Below are positions 31,834 to 40,897 of a stretch of 64,000 bases of DNA, one piece after another. The notes under the pieces are model-generated. The model made no database searches. It was not told where the DNA came from and saw nothing but the letters and a program-made list of their open reading frames with translations. Location of the stretch: assembly GCF_003574445.1 (NCBI RefSeq), contig NZ_KZ984557.1:180647-244646 (forward strand), read 5' to 3'. The position numbers and the translations under genes were made by a program. How positions within the stretch are numbered: the first letter of the stretch is position 1; each line of letters opens with the position of its first letter. The DNA is from Streptomyces sp. YIM 130001. Its GTDB lineage: Bacteria > Actinomycetota > Actinomycetes > Streptomycetales > Streptomycetaceae.

Positions 31834-31938
31834 CGGCGCCTCCGGACGCTGGCGTGACTGGTCGATAGTCCTTCACGCCACCGTGCACGAGGGGCGGTGC
31901 GTTGGCAACAGTCCGCGGAGGGCGCATAGGGTCGCGGC

Positions 31939-32250
31939 GTGCTGGATACCACTTCGCTCACGACCGCCGTCGACCGATTCGCCGACCGACTGCGGGCGGC
32001 TCCGCAGAGCCGGCTGCAGCGCGGCGCAGCCGCCGAAGCCCTGGCACTGGCCAGGGAGTTGTCGGTACGGACCCAGGAGCTGGAGGAACCGGGCTCGGCC
32101 CCGCGCGAGATGCCGGACGCGGGGATGTTCGCCGCCGCGGATCAAATCACGGTGGCGGCACGGGATTTGGCGCTCGTCCTCACCGACCCCGACGAACTCG
32201 CCGAAGCGGTCGGCCTGGTGGCCGAGGCACAGCAACGGGCCGGAGTCTGA
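31939..32250 (+). CDS. Small helical hypothetical protein
   Basis: 103 residues from GTG 31939. Three amphipathic helices are likely: TTAVDRFADRLRAAPQSRLQ, AAAEALALARELSVRTQELE, and MFAAADQITVAARDLALVL with DELAEAVGLVAEAQQRAG. No Cys, no membrane segment, no motif I recognise. It resembles small Streptomyces proteins of unknown function found in this position. Codon use fits its neighbours. It ends 30 bp before the opposite-strand gene at 32281. Confidence 0.65.
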   Translation: MLDTTSLTTAVDRFADRLRAAPQSRLQRGAAAEALALARELSVRTQELEEPGSAPREMPDAGMFAAADQITVAARDLALVLTDPDELAEAVGLVAEAQQRAGV

Positions 32251-32280
32251 GACCCCGGCCCGCAGCGGAAGACAAGGAAC

Positions 32281-33105
32281 TCAGGCGGAGGCTATGACGC
32301 GGTCCGCCAGGATGTACACGGTCTCGCCGCCGCACTCGAACGTCAGCGTGTACGCACCGGAGATGCCGGAACCGCCGAGCAGTACCGGAGTCTCGCCGGC
32401 CCGCAGCGCCTCGGCGAGGCGCTCCGCCGTCTCCCGGTGACCCGGGGTCATGCAGAGCGTGGTGCCGTCGCTGAAGACGTACACGTCGAGCGTGCCGAGC
32501 GGGCCCGGACGTACGTCGGAGAGCTCGGTACGGGCCTGCGCCAGGCCCTCGAGGCGGTGCACCGTCGACTCGTGGTCGCTCACGGTGTCCCGTACGGCCT
32601 GCACGGGCACGAAATCGGGGTGCGAGGGGTGCCGGCGACGGGCCGCGGCGAGCTCGGGGGAGTCGTCCGCGAACTCGACCTCGGCGGGCTCGACGGTGTC
32701 GAGCTCGGGCTCGAGCCCCGCGAAATCGGCCGGGCGCGGCAGGAACAGGTCTTCGGCGAGGTTCGGCGGCAGGTTGCCGAGCAGCGACGGGGCGTCCGTC
32801 ATGTCGCGGGCTTCCTGCGCCGCCCAGAAGGCGCGCGCCTCGGCCAGCTCGCGCTCCCGCTCCTCGGCGAGCGCCTCGGCCACGGCGGCGCGGATCGTGG
32901 CGAGATCGGTGGAACCGGAGCCCTCTGGCGCGGTGCGGGCGGCAGGGACCCGTGCGGTCTGGTCGAGTTCGGCGCAGTTCGCGGAAAGTTCACCGCGCAG
33001 CGACGTGATCTGCTTCCGGAGCCCTCGCACGGAGTGCAGGGCAACGGCGCCCACGGCCGTGGCGGCGGCCGTGGTGAGCAGCAGGGCAAGAGGCATGGCG
33101 CTCAC
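32281..33105 (-). CDS. Membrane-anchored hypothetical protein
   Basis: 274 residues from GTG 33105 with GGGAG upstream. Residues 4-22 (PLALLLTTAAATAVGAVALH) are a single uncleaved membrane anchor, followed by a coiled coil (LRKQITSLRGELSANCAELD) and a second helical stretch (AEALAEERERELAEARAFWA). The C-terminal half is soluble: HPSHPDFVPVQAVRDTVSDH and a beta-rich end that begins LGTLDVYVFSDGTTLCMTPG and ends GETVYILADRVIASA. It is conserved in Streptomyces at this place but has no named domain that I know. Depending on orientation, the large domain is most likely cytoplasmic, as no Cys pairs or secretion-type composition are seen. Confidence 0.7.
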   Translation of the reverse strand: MSAMPLALLLTTAAATAVGAVALHSVRGLRKQITSLRGELSANCAELDQTARVPAARTAPEGSGSTDLATIRAAVAEALAEERERELAEARAFWAAQEARDMTDAPSLLGNLPPNLAEDLFLPRPADFAGLEPELDTVEPAEVEFADDSPELAAARRRHPSHPDFVPVQAVRDTVSDHESTVHRLEGLAQARTELSDVRPGPLGTLDVYVFSDGTTLCMTPGHRETAERLAEALRAGETPVLLGGSGISGAYTLTFECGGETVYILADRVIASA

Positions 33106-33450
33106 TGTCGTTCTCCCGGATTTCAGTCGACCCCCGACTTCCTACCCCAGCTTGTCGTCAGGGACGGGAAACTGTCAGTGCATTAGGTCACGAAACGGTC
33201 AGGTCTTAAGGCCCGAGGTTTAGATGGGAACCCCGCTGACCTGCGTATATGCCGCTCCCCCAGGACATAGATCACATCCTGGGGGAGATTGGGTCACGGC
33301 TGGGGCTCGGAGGGCTCCTGATGCTCTGGGTGCTCCTGGGGTCACGCCCCGTGCGCCCCTGAGGGAACGCCGGAACAGATGCTCCGTACGTCCATCACAA
33401 CAGGTCCAGCCGATCGGCGCTCGCGGAACGCCCCGGCCCGTGGGGACGGC
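33106..33450. other. Intergenic region between an anchored hypothetical gene and the thiolase gene
   Basis: No gene is supported. CTCCCCCAGGA (33255-33265) and TCCTGGGGGAG (33277-33287) form a perfect 11-bp hairpin, oriented as terminator of the thiolase gene, which ends at 33451 on the minus strand. The part next to 33105 should carry the promoter of the anchored hypothetical gene; CCTAAT on the minus strand near 33184 is a possible -10. Confidence 0.6.
33255..33287 (-). terminator. Terminator of the thiolase gene
   Basis: Perfect 11-bp stem, CTCCCCCAGGA and TCCTGGGGGAG, with an 11-nt loop; about 165 bp past the thiolase stop codon in its direction. Confidence 0.65.
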
Positions 33451-34671
33451 TCAGCTCAGGCGCTCGATGACCATCGCCATGCCCTGCCCGCCGCCCACGC
33501 ACATGGTCTCCAGACCGAACTGCTTGTCGTGGAACTGCAGGCTGTTGATCAAGGTCGTGGTGATGCGTGCACCGGTCATGCCGAAGGGGTGGCCGACCGC
33601 GATGGCGCCGCCGTTGACGTTGACCTTGTCCAGCGGCAGACCGAGGTCGCGGTACGAGGGGATCACCTGGGCCGCGAAGGCCTCGTTGATCTCCGCCAGG
33701 TCGATGTCGTCGACGGTCAGGCCGGCCCGCTTCAGTGCCTGGTTGGAGGCCTCGACGGGGCCGTAGCCCATGATCTCGGGGGAGAGGCCCGAGACGCCGG
33801 TGGAGACGATGCGGGCGAGCGGGGTCAGGCCGAGCTCGCGGGCCTTGGTGTCGCTCATCACGACGAGGGCGGCTGCGCCGTCGTTCAGCGGGCAGCAGTT
33901 GCCCGCCGTGATCCGGCCGTCGGGGCGGAAGACCGGCTTCAGGCCGGAGACGCCGTCGAGCGTGACGCCCGCGCGCGGACCGTCGTCGGCCGCCACGACC
34001 GTGCCGTCCGGGGTGGTCACCGGAGTGATCTCCCGCTCCCAGAAGCCCTTCTTGATGGCTTCCTCGGCCAGGTTCTGCGAGCGGACGCCGAACTCGTCCA
34101 TGTCGGCGCGGGTGACGCCCTTGAGGCGCGCCAGGTTCTCGGCGGTCTGGCCCATCGCGATGTACGGGTCCGGGACCAGGCCGTCCTCGCGCGGGTCGTG
34201 CCACGACTCGGCGCCCTGCTCGGCGACCGACGCCGTACGGGCCTCGGCCTCCGCGAACAGCGGATTGTGGGTGTCCGGCAGGCTGTCCGAGTTGCCCTTC
34301 GCGAACCGTGAGACGGTCTCCACGCCGGCCGAGATGAAGACGTCGCCCTCGCCCGCCTTGATGGCGTGCAGCGCCATCCGGCTGGTCTGCAGGGACGAGG
34401 AGCAGTAGCGGGTGACCGTACAGCCCGGCAGGTGGTCCATGCCCATCTGTACCGCGACGATGCGACCCAGGTTGTTGCCCTGCTCGCCGCCCGGGAGGCC
34501 GCAGCCCAGCATCAGGTCGTCGATGTCCTCGGGGTCGAGCTCGGGGACCTTGGCGAGCGCGGCCTGGATGATGGTGGAGGTCAGGTCGTCCGGGCGCAGG
34601 TCCTTCAGTGAGCCCTTGAAGGCGCGTCCGATCGGGGTCCGGGCGGTAGAGACGATCACGGCTTCGGGCAT
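33451..34671 (-). CDS. Acetyl-CoA C-acyltransferase (thiolase)
   Basis: 406 residues. Thiolases join or cleave acyl-CoA units in fatty acid oxidation or synthesis of acetoacetyl-CoA. The nucleophile Cys lies in GCTVTRYCSSSLQTSRMA (about residue 93), the pantetheine-binding region is further on, and the C-terminus carries LDKVNVNGGAIAVGHPFG with the catalytic His and the final CVGGGQGMAMVIE with the second catalytic Cys. Length and motifs fit the degradative type (FadA-like); EINEAFAAQVIPSYRDLGLP is intact. ATG 34671 is preceded by a possible AGG-containing site. No other beta-oxidation gene is adjacent; the SGNH hydrolase starts upstream on the same strand. Confidence 0.93.
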   Translation of the reverse strand: MPEAVIVSTARTPIGRAFKGSLKDLRPDDLTSTIIQAALAKVPELDPEDIDDLMLGCGLPGGEQGNNLGRIVAVQMGMDHLPGCTVTRYCSSSLQTSRMALHAIKAGEGDVFISAGVETVSRFAKGNSDSLPDTHNPLFAEAEARTASVAEQGAESWHDPREDGLVPDPYIAMGQTAENLARLKGVTRADMDEFGVRSQNLAEEAIKKGFWEREITPVTTPDGTVVAADDGPRAGVTLDGVSGLKPVFRPDGRITAGNCCPLNDGAAALVVMSDTKARELGLTPLARIVSTGVSGLSPEIMGYGPVEASNQALKRAGLTVDDIDLAEINEAFAAQVIPSYRDLGLPLDKVNVNGGAIAVGHPFGMTGARITTTLINSLQFHDKQFGLETMCVGGGQGMAMVIERLS

Positions 34672-34786
34672 CGGAGCTCCCAGGTAAGCGGTTCGTTGAG
34701 CAGATACGCCGCGGGTCCGCCCTCCGGCGACGGCGGGAACGCGACGACAGGACCGTGGGGGAAGTTACCTGCACGTAGAGCGTGGG

Positions 34787-35860
34787 TCACCGCTTGCGGC
34801 GTGTGACTCCCACCTCTTTTCTAAGCGCTTGCTCACCCGGCGTGGCATCGGCTACGCCGACAGCCGCATCCTCGGGAATCCGGTGCCGGCGGCGCCGCTT
34901 GAGCAACGCCCAGGGGCCCCGCGGCCCGGTCGGCATCGCCGCCGCGACCTCGGTGCCGCCCTCGGACGCCGCCTCCGCCGCGGCCCGGGCCACCGGCAGG
35001 AAGCCCTCGTTCCGCGAGACATCGGGACGCATCTCCTCGGCCGGCCACAGACCGAGCGACGCACAGACCGTCGGCAGCACCGCCATCGCGGCCGTCGCGT
35101 ACCCCTCGGCCGACGGATGGAAGTTGTCCGGCCCGAACAGCTCCCGCGGATTCGCCTTGAACTCCGGCCCCAGCAGATCGCCGAGCGACACGGTGCGCGC
35201 ACCCTGCTCCACCGCACCGATCGTCTGCGCGGCAGCCAGCTGCCGCGACACCCGACGGGCCAGCCAGCGCAACGGCTGGTACACCGGCTCGATCGAGCCG
35301 AGATCGGGGCAGGTGCCCACCACGACCTCGGCGCCCGCCGTACGCAGTCGGCGCACGGCCGTCGCCAGGTGCCGCACCGAGAGCGTGGGCGGCATCCGGT
35401 GCGTCACGTCGTTCGCACCGATCATGATCACGCAGACGTCGGGGACCGCCGACGAGTTCGCGAGGACCAGATTCACCTGACGGTCCAGATCGTCCGACTG
35501 AGCCCCCGGCAGTGCCACGTTCCGCAGTCGCACCTGCCGCTCGGCGATCGCCGCGACGCCCAGCGCCAGCATCGCGCCCGGAGTCTGCCGCGCGCGGTGC
35601 ACACCCTGGCCCGCCGCCGTGGAATCCCCGAGCAGCGTCAGACGCAACGGACCGCCCGCCGCCAGATCCGATCCGCCCAGGTCACCGTAGAGACCGTCGG
35701 CCACCGGCGGGGCCGACGAGCCACCGGCGCCCACCGAACGTTTCGCCAGCTGGACCTCCGCGAGCACCACCCCCACGGTCGCCGCGCCGACCAGCCCGAT
35801 CCCGCCCCCGCCGAACGCCGCGCCCGCGGCGATGCGCCGTGCCACCCTCGCCCTCGACAT
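34787..35860 (-). CDS. SGNH/GDSL-family hydrolase, membrane-anchored or secreted
   Basis: 357 residues from ATG 35860, chosen for its GAGGAGG site 9-12 bases upstream. Residues 10-36 (AAGAAFGGGGIGLVGAATVG) form a signal anchor. The SGNH blocks follow: LTLLGDSTAAGQGVH with the nucleophile Ser (block I), NVALPGAQSDDL (block II Gly), IMIGANDVTH (block III Asn), and FGPDNFHPSAEGYATAAMAV with Asp and His (block V). It is an esterase or lipase, presumably acting outside the cell or on wall-bound acyl groups. The C-terminal 60 residues are Arg/Lys-rich and probably cytoplasmic or wall-associated. It is divergent from the cystathionine beta-synthase gene. Confidence 0.9.
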   Translation of the reverse strand: MSRARVARRIAAGAAFGGGGIGLVGAATVGVVLAEVQLAKRSVGAGGSSAPPVADGLYGDLGGSDLAAGGPLRLTLLGDSTAAGQGVHRARQTPGAMLALGVAAIAERQVRLRNVALPGAQSDDLDRQVNLVLANSSAVPDVCVIMIGANDVTHRMPPTLSVRHLATAVRRLRTAGAEVVVGTCPDLGSIEPVYQPLRWLARRVSRQLAAAQTIGAVEQGARTVSLGDLLGPEFKANPRELFGPDNFHPSAEGYATAAMAVLPTVCASLGLWPAEEMRPDVSRNEGFLPVARAAAEAASEGGTEVAAAMPTGPRGPWALLKRRRRHRIPEDAAVGVADATPGEQALRKEVGVTRRKR

Positions 35861-36047
35861 GGACGCAGTCACCTCCTCGAAGCCGTACATCAACTGCTTG
35901 CCCCGTCGGGGCGGTCGGTCAATCCAGTTGCGGCTCCGGTCGCGGCTCCGGACGAGAAGGGATCAGCAGTACTCGCCGTCCTGCGACGCCTGGGCGCGGA
36001 CCGCATACGCTGGCCGCATCATCACTCCTTCATGCCTGGAGAACAGG

Positions 36048-37451
<1,404 letters not shown>

Positions 37452-37766
37452 GGCAGTCCGGGGAGGTTGGTGACGCGGCCGGCTGGGGTGCACCGCGCCG
37501 TGGAGCACGGTGGCAGGGGCCGACACCGGGCCGGTCGGGATTCCCCGAACTGGTACGGGCGCGACACGTGGGCGCAGCACCCGGTTAACACGGCTCCGTC
37601 ATAGTCGTGGGTGTCGGCAGGAGGACGGAGACCACCGGGTGGGAGACCCGGGGGCGACCGGAGTCCTGGCGGCGAGCGAGCGGCGCGCAGGACCTCCGGA
37701 GCGGCTCCCGGACCTCCTGAACGCCTCGGACGTGCTGTGCCAGGTCCTGACCCGGCCCGCGTCCTT

Positions 37767-37822
37767 CGCGGGGACCGCCGTCGTCCCGCCCCCCTTCAAC
37801 AGGGGGTGCGGCGGTCCCCGCG
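37767..37822. terminator. Long hairpin, perfect 14-bp stem
   Basis: CGCGGGGACCGCCG (37767-37780) and CGGCGGTCCCCGCG (37809-37822) are perfectly complementary. The 28-nt loop contains CCCCCC and AGGGGG, which can pair within it. It is 316 bp past the cystathionine beta-synthase stop, so it may end either that transcript or an unannotated one. Confidence 0.7.
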
Positions 37823-37832
37823 CATCACGTCA

Positions 37833-37865
37833 AGCGGCTCCCGGCTCTGTGAGTCGGGAGCCGCT
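37833..37865 (-). terminator. Terminator of the small membrane protein gene
   Basis: Perfect 11-bp stem AGCGGCTCCCG (37833-37843) and CGGGAGCCGCT (37855-37865), 14 bp past the minus-strand stop at 37879. Confidence 0.85.
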
Positions 37866-37878
37866 GTGGTGTCCGTGC

Positions 37879-38307
37879 TCAGCCTTCCCAGTCCGAGTCG
37901 GTGTCGCGGCGGCGGGCGTCGCCGAAGCGCGGGAGACGCATGCGGGCGTGCACCGCGTTCACCCCCACGATCCCGGCCCAGGTGACGATCAGGCCGGAGA
38001 GACCGGCGTTGACCGCGCCGATCGCCGAGAGCGGGACGGACAGGACGAGCGAGACGATGCCGAAGCCGAAGCGCTCGCCCCAGGAGTCCACCGGGTTGCG
38101 GCCGCCGCCGCGAGCGTCGCGTGCCGCGTTCATCTGCTGTTCGGCGACCTGGCGGCGGACCCTGCGGTCGACCGTCGTGTCGATGCGCTGCTCGACCTTC
38201 TCGAGGAAGGATTCGACGAGCGCGGAGTCGTACTCCTCGCCCAGGTCCCTGCGGGTGTGCAGGGTGGCGTCGAGTTCCTTCTTGAGCTCTGGGTCGCGGG
38301 CGTCCAT
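37879..38307 (-). CDS. Small membrane hypothetical protein
   Basis: 142 residues from ATG 38307. A charged first half (ELKKELDATLHTRRDLGEEY, then LVESFLEKVEQRIDTTVDRR) is followed by two hydrophobic segments, FGFGIVSLVLSVPLSAIGAV and LSGLIVTWAGIVGVNAVHA (about residues 80-120), and a basic end. The layout, cytoplasmic helices plus a two-helix hairpin, is typical of Streptomyces integral membrane proteins of unknown function. No enzymatic motif is present. It stands alone between two terminators/repeat regions. Confidence 0.75.
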   Translation of the reverse strand: MDARDPELKKELDATLHTRRDLGEEYDSALVESFLEKVEQRIDTTVDRRVRRQVAEQQMNAARDARGGGRNPVDSWGERFGFGIVSLVLSVPLSAIGAVNAGLSGLIVTWAGIVGVNAVHARMRLPRFGDARRRDTDSDWEG

Positions 38308-38420
38308 GGGATCCACGGTACGGATTCGCTGCGCTTGGCACAGTGGGGATAACCCGAGGGTTTCTCTTGTGGGGCGCACCCCGGGGGCCAGGCGGTCTGC
38401 CTGGCTGGGGGCTTGTCCTT

Positions 38421-38607
38421 GCCGGACGGGCTCTCCTTCGCCCTGGCGGGCTCGTCCTCAAGCGCCGGACGGGCTGAAGGGTGTCCTCAAGCGCCGGACG
38501 GGCTTTAAAAGATGTCCTCAATCGCCGGACGGGCTTGATTGTCGGACGGGCTTGATTGTCGGACGGGCTTGATTGTCGGACGGGCTTGATTGTCGGACGG
38601 GCTTGAG
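38421..38607. repeat. GGACGGGCT tandem repeat region (8 copies)
   Basis: Two related families follow each other: four copies of GCCGGACGGGCT at 28-40 bp spacing (38421, 38463, 38491, 38523), three of them preceded by TCCTCAA(G/T)C, and then four copies of a 17-bp unit, GTCGGACGGGCTTGATT, head to tail. The core (CGCCGGACGGGC) also forms the arms of the terminator at 60954-61002 and is common in Streptomyces intergenic DNA. It lies between the small membrane protein gene and the 3' end of the betaine importer operon. Confidence 0.88.
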
Positions 38608-38623
38608 GTGGGTGGCGTTGCGG

Positions 38624-39565
38624 CTACTTGGTGAGGCCGTGTTCCTCGGCCCAGGTGTTGGCTACGTCTTCGGGGTCCTTCTTGTCCTTGTCGACCAGGC
38701 GGTTGAGTTCGGTGAGTTCGGGGGTGGTGAGGGCGTTGCCCAGGCGGGCGAGGGCCTTGCGGACCGTGGAGTCCGCCTTGCGGTCGGCGATGAGGGGGAC
38801 GACGTGCTGGCCGGGGATGAGGTTCTTGGGGTCGGTGAGGACGACCCAGCCCTCGGCCTTGATGTCGGTGTCCGTGCTGAAGAGGTTCGCCACGTCGACG
38901 TCGCCCTTCTTGAGGGCTCCCTTGACCAGGGGGCCGGAGGAGTCGAGGGACTTGAACTCCTTGAACTCGACGCCGTAGACGTCCCTGAGGCCGACAGCGC
39001 CGACCGTGCGCTTCTTGACCTCGGGGGCGGCGCCGATGACCAGCTTGCCGTTGTGCTTCTTGAGGTCGGCCAGGGTCCGCAGGCCGTACTTCTCGGCGGA
39101 CTCCTTGCTGACGGCGAACACGTCGGAGTTCTCGGCGCGGCCGAAGGGGAGGATCTGTGTGCCGTTCGGCAGGGCCACGGCGAGGGCGTTCTGCATCTCG
39201 CCCTCCTCGGTGGTCTCCGACTTCGGGTCCAGGTAGTGCAGGAGCGCGCCCTGGTACTCGGGCAGCAGGTCGAGGTCGCCGCCCTTGAGCGCGGGGATGA
39301 GGATCTCGCGGGTGCCGAGGTTGGCGCGGACCTCGGTCTTCACGCCGGCCGCACCGAGGGCGGCCGCATAGAGGTAGCCGAGGATCTGGTTCTCGGTGAA
39401 GTTGGCGGTGCCGATGGTGAGGCCGCTCTTGCTGGAGCCGCCGCCCGAGCCGCCGCCCCCGTCACCGTCGAGCGAGGTGATGCCGCTGCTGCAGGAGGCG
39501 AGTGCGGGGACGGAGGCCGTGGCGAGCAGGCCGCCGAGCAGGGTGCGTCGGTTCATCTGGGGCAT
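38624..39565 (-). CDS. Substrate-binding lipoprotein of a betaine/choline-type ABC importer
   Basis: 313 residues from ATG 39565. N-terminus MPQMNRRTLLGGLLATASV with ALASC gives a lipoprotein signal (Tat-like RR, lipobox Cys at residue 25), followed by a Gly/Ser linker. The mature protein starts LTIGTANFTENQILGYLYAA, the OpuAC/ProX pattern (IGSKxFTEQxIL), with LDLLPEYQGALLHYL and the C-lobe around NLIPGQHVVPLIA. It binds glycine betaine, choline or a related quaternary amine outside the membrane and delivers it to the two permeases. It is the last gene of the four-gene operon (ATPase, permease, permease, binding protein), 11 bp after its neighbour. Confidence 0.92.
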   Translation of the reverse strand: MPQMNRRTLLGGLLATASVPALASCSSGITSLDGDGGGGSGGGSSKSGLTIGTANFTENQILGYLYAAALGAAGVKTEVRANLGTREILIPALKGGDLDLLPEYQGALLHYLDPKSETTEEGEMQNALAVALPNGTQILPFGRAENSDVFAVSKESAEKYGLRTLADLKKHNGKLVIGAAPEVKKRTVGAVGLRDVYGVEFKEFKSLDSSGPLVKGALKKGDVDVANLFSTDTDIKAEGWVVLTDPKNLIPGQHVVPLIADRKADSTVRKALARLGNALTTPELTELNRLVDKDKKDPEDVANTWAEEHGLTK

Positions 39566-39575
39566 GCGGGAATCC

Positions 39576-40247
39576 TTAGGCTGTGGCGCCGCGGCGGTGG
39601 CGGAAGAGGAAGCGCTGGAGACCGGCGAGTGCCAGGTCGAGGGTGATGGCGAGCAGGGCGACCAGGACCGCGCCGCCGAGTACCTGGACAAGGTCGCGCT
39701 GGGCCAGACCGTCGAAGACGTAGCGGCCGAGGCCGCCGAAGGAGACGTACGCGGCGATGGTCGCCGTCGAGACGACCTGGATGAGGCTGAGCCGCAGGCC
39801 GGTCATGATCAACGGCAGGGCGAGCGGCAACTCGACCTGCAGGAGCACCTGATGGCTCCGCATGCCCTGCCCGCGCGCGGCGTCCCGTACCTCCGGGTCG
39901 ACGGCGCTCATGCCGGCGTAGGTGTTGGTGACGATGGCGGGGACCGCGAGGGCGACGAGGGCGACGTACACCGGGGTCATGGACAGGCCGCTGGCCAGGA
40001 AGACCAGGACGACCAGGCCGACGGTCGGCAGGGCGCGTCCGAACGAGGAGAGGTTGATCGCGAGGAACGCGCCGCGGCCGGTGTGGCCGATCAGCAGGCC
40101 GATGGGCAGGGCGATGGCCGCCGCGATCACGGTGGCGATCAGCGAGTACTCGAGGTGCTCGATGAGGCGGTGGCCGATGCCGTCGCTGCCCGTCCACTGT
40201 TCGGAGCCGACCAGCCAGGAGCCGAGGTCGGTGAAGAGTTCGTACAT
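39576..40247 (-). CDS. ABC permease (OpuC/ProW type), second of two
   Basis: 223 residues from ATG 40247. Five or six membrane helices: HLEYSLIATVIAAAIALPIG, LPTVGLVVLVFLASGL, TPVYVALVALAVPAIVTNTY, LPLIMTGLRLSLIQVVSTAT and VLGGAVLVALLAITLDLAL. The cytoplasmic EAA loop, which contacts the ATPase, is DPEVRDAARGQGMRSHQVLL. Sequence VSTATIAAYVSFGGLGRYV is typical of this permease family. Its ATG overlaps the stop of the upstream permease by one base (TGATG), so the two are made in fixed ratio. It forms the membrane channel with 40247-40897. Confidence 0.93.
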   Translation of the reverse strand: MYELFTDLGSWLVGSEQWTGSDGIGHRLIEHLEYSLIATVIAAAIALPIGLLIGHTGRGAFLAINLSSFGRALPTVGLVVLVFLASGLSMTPVYVALVALAVPAIVTNTYAGMSAVDPEVRDAARGQGMRSHQVLLQVELPLALPLIMTGLRLSLIQVVSTATIAAYVSFGGLGRYVFDGLAQRDLVQVLGGAVLVALLAITLDLALAGLQRFLFRHRRGATA

Positions 40248-40897
40248 CAGGCCCTCTGCTTCCTGGTCCGGGTCCACGGGGTGAGCGCGTACTGCACGGC
40301 GACCAGGAGCGCGTCGGCGACCAGGGCGAGCAGCAGGGTCAGGACGACGCCGGCGACGACGGGGGTCGGGAAGTTGCGCTGGAAGCCGTCGGTGAAGAGC
40401 TGGCCGAGGCCGCCGTCGCCGATGTAGGTGGCCACCGAGACCAGCGAGATGGACATGACCGTGGCGATGCGGACGCCGGCCATGATGACGGGCAGGGCGA
40501 GGGGCAGTTCGACGGTGAGCAGGACGCGCAGGGGGCGGGTGCCCATCGCGACGGCGGCTTCCTTGGTCCTGGCCGGTACGGAGTCGAGGCCCTCGACGGT
40601 GTTCCGCAGGAGCACGACCAGGGTGTAGATGGTCAGGCCGATGACGGTGGTGGTGCGGGTCAGTCCGGAGACCGGGAGCAGCAGGACGAAGACCGCGATC
40701 GACGGGATCGTGAAGAGGACGTTGGACAGGCCGAGGAGTACTCCGCGCAAGGGGCGCACCCGGTGGGCGACGACGGCGAGCGGCAGGGAGATCAGCAGGC
40801 CGAACAGGACGGCGGAGAGGGCGGCTTGAAGGTGCGAGACGCTCAGTGAGGTGAGGTCGTCCGCGTGCTCGCTGATCCAGGTGGTGTCGATCGTCAT
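40247..40897 (-). CDS. ABC permease (OpuC/ProW type), first of two
   Basis: 216 residues from ATG 40897. Membrane helices include LQAALSAVLFGLLISLPLAV, LLGLSNVLFTIPSIAVFVLL and VVAGVVLTLLLALVADALLV. EAA loop: DSVPARTKEAAVAMGTRPLR, followed by VELPLALPVIMAGVRIATVM. It shows the paired signature SLVSVATYIGDGGLGQLFTD. It overlaps the ATPase gene by 4 bp (ATGA) and the next permease by 1 bp. It is about 40% like its partner in layout; together they make a heterodimeric channel for compatible solutes. Confidence 0.93.
   Translation of the reverse strand: MTIDTTWISEHADDLTSLSVSHLQAALSAVLFGLLISLPLAVVAHRVRPLRGVLLGLSNVLFTIPSIAVFVLLLPVSGLTRTTTVIGLTIYTLVVLLRNTVEGLDSVPARTKEAAVAMGTRPLRVLLTVELPLALPVIMAGVRIATVMSISLVSVATYIGDGGLGQLFTDGFQRNFPTPVVAGVVLTLLLALVADALLVAVQYALTPWTRTRKQRA

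Larger units (their letters stand above)
37452..37878. other. Intergenic region after cystathionine beta-synthase with two strong hairpins
   Basis: No convincing protein gene; the open frames do not look coding. Two strong inverted repeats lie at 37767-37822 and 37833-37865 (listed separately). AGGAGG at 37620-37625 and a nearby GTG look like a start, but the frame behind it runs into the hairpins and shows no recognisable protein. A small transcript ending at 37822 is possible. Confidence 0.4.

Noticed and set aside
37767..37822. 6C RNA (C6-loop RNA common in Streptomyces)
   Set aside because: Only one C-rich loop is present and it can pair with a G run inside the same hairpin; the second C6 stem-loop of the 6C class is missing.
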